The notes beneath the pieces are model-generated. The model saw only the letters and a list, made by a program, of their open reading frames with translations. It had not been told where the DNA came from and ran no database searches. 5,748 nucleotides of DNA from Acidimicrobiales bacterium (lineage in GTDB: Bacteria; Actinomycetota; Acidimicrobiia; Acidimicrobiales; Poriferisodaliceae): assembly GCA_020631315.1 (NCBI GenBank), contig JAHDHM010000238.1, positions 1 through 5,748 of the forward strand, given 5' to 3'. Position numbers and translations under genes: made by a program. This document shows, piece after piece, positions 5,636 through 5,748 of the stretch; within the stretch, counting starts at the first letter, position 1, and the number at the start of each line of letters is the position of its first letter.

Positions 5636-5748
5636 CTAGACCCCCTTGTAGTTGAGCACTGCGCGCAGCTCGTGCTCGACGGTGACGAGGTCCCTCTGGT
5701 CCTCCATCACCTGGTCGATCGGCTTGTACGCAGCCGGCGCCTCGTCGA
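5636..5748 (-). CDS. rtcB: C-terminal end of RNA-splicing ligase RtcB (partial)
   Basis: Reading the minus strand from the right edge gives 36 complete codons before the TAG at 5638-5636. The tail begins DEAPAAYKPIDQVMEDQ and ends LRAVLNYKGV. This is the characteristic RtcB C terminus (D-E-A-P-x-A-Y-K-x-I-D-x-V-M, then a final strand ending in K-G). RtcB joins RNA 2',3'-cyclic phosphate or 3'-phosphate ends to 5'-hydroxyl ends using GTP and Mn2+, acting in RNA repair or tRNA splicing. The active-site residues lie outside the window, so activity cannot be judged here. The gene is convergent with the reductase gene. Calling the family from 36 residues is fairly safe because this tail is highly conserved. 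Confidence 0.87.
   Translation of the reverse strand, partial: DEAPAAYKPIDQVMEDQRDLVTVEHELRAVLNYKGV

Noticed and set aside
1..5748. Search for tRNA or rRNA genes, insertion sequences, CRISPR arrays, attachment sites, and toxin-antitoxin or phage-defence genes.
   Set aside because: No cloverleaf with a GTTCRA-type T-loop, no transposase motif, no regularly spaced repeats and no defence-type domain were seen. All spacers are under 100 bases and codon use is uniform across the window.

Overview
The window looks like chromosomal DNA of a high-GC actinobacterium. The evidence is strong G/C bias at third codon positions, a deazaflavin (F420)-type reductase gene, actinobacterial-style start regions with a TAnnnT element just upstream of the start codon, and a HAD phosphatase/GH65 gene pair arranged as in mycobacteria (Rv3400-Rv3401). 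A member of the Acidimicrobiia (Ilumatobacter-like) is my guess, but I cannot prove the class from the sequence.

Layout: (1) 1-107, the 3' end of an unidentified + strand gene whose stop overlaps the ATG of trpS. (2) 104-1102, trpS (+), tryptophanyl-tRNA synthetase. (3) 1084-1154, two near-identical hairpins between the convergent trpS and hemolysin III genes. (4) 1154-1843, a hemolysin III/PAQR-type seven-helix membrane protein (-). (5) 1844-1885, a 42-base divergent promoter region. (6) 1886-2620, a beta-phosphoglucomutase-like HAD protein (+). (7) 2621-2701, a C-rich, G-poor spacer. (8) 2702-5104, an 800-residue glycoside hydrolase family 65 protein (+). (9) 5118-5558, an F420-dependent nitroreductase-family protein (+), with its own likely promoter at the end of the GH65 gene. 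(10) 5559-5635, a convergent spacer with a 13-bp hairpin. (11) 5636-5748, the C-terminal end of rtcB, RNA ligase (-), running off the window.

The functional core is the HAD/GH65 pair. GH65 phosphorylases split an alpha-glucosidic disaccharide (trehalose, maltose, kojibiose and others) with phosphate to beta-glucose 1-phosphate plus glucose. Beta-phosphoglucomutase converts beta-glucose 1-phosphate to glucose 6-phosphate. Together they would make a short cytoplasmic route from a disaccharide into glycolysis. The GH65 substrate cannot be read from the sequence. The other genes are housekeeping or general-purpose genes on separate transcripts.

I did not find an obviously new multi-gene system. 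The less ordinary signals are regulatory: the duplicated hairpin carrying a copy of the trpS 3' end, a 12-base box shared by two start regions, and the very compact divergent promoter.
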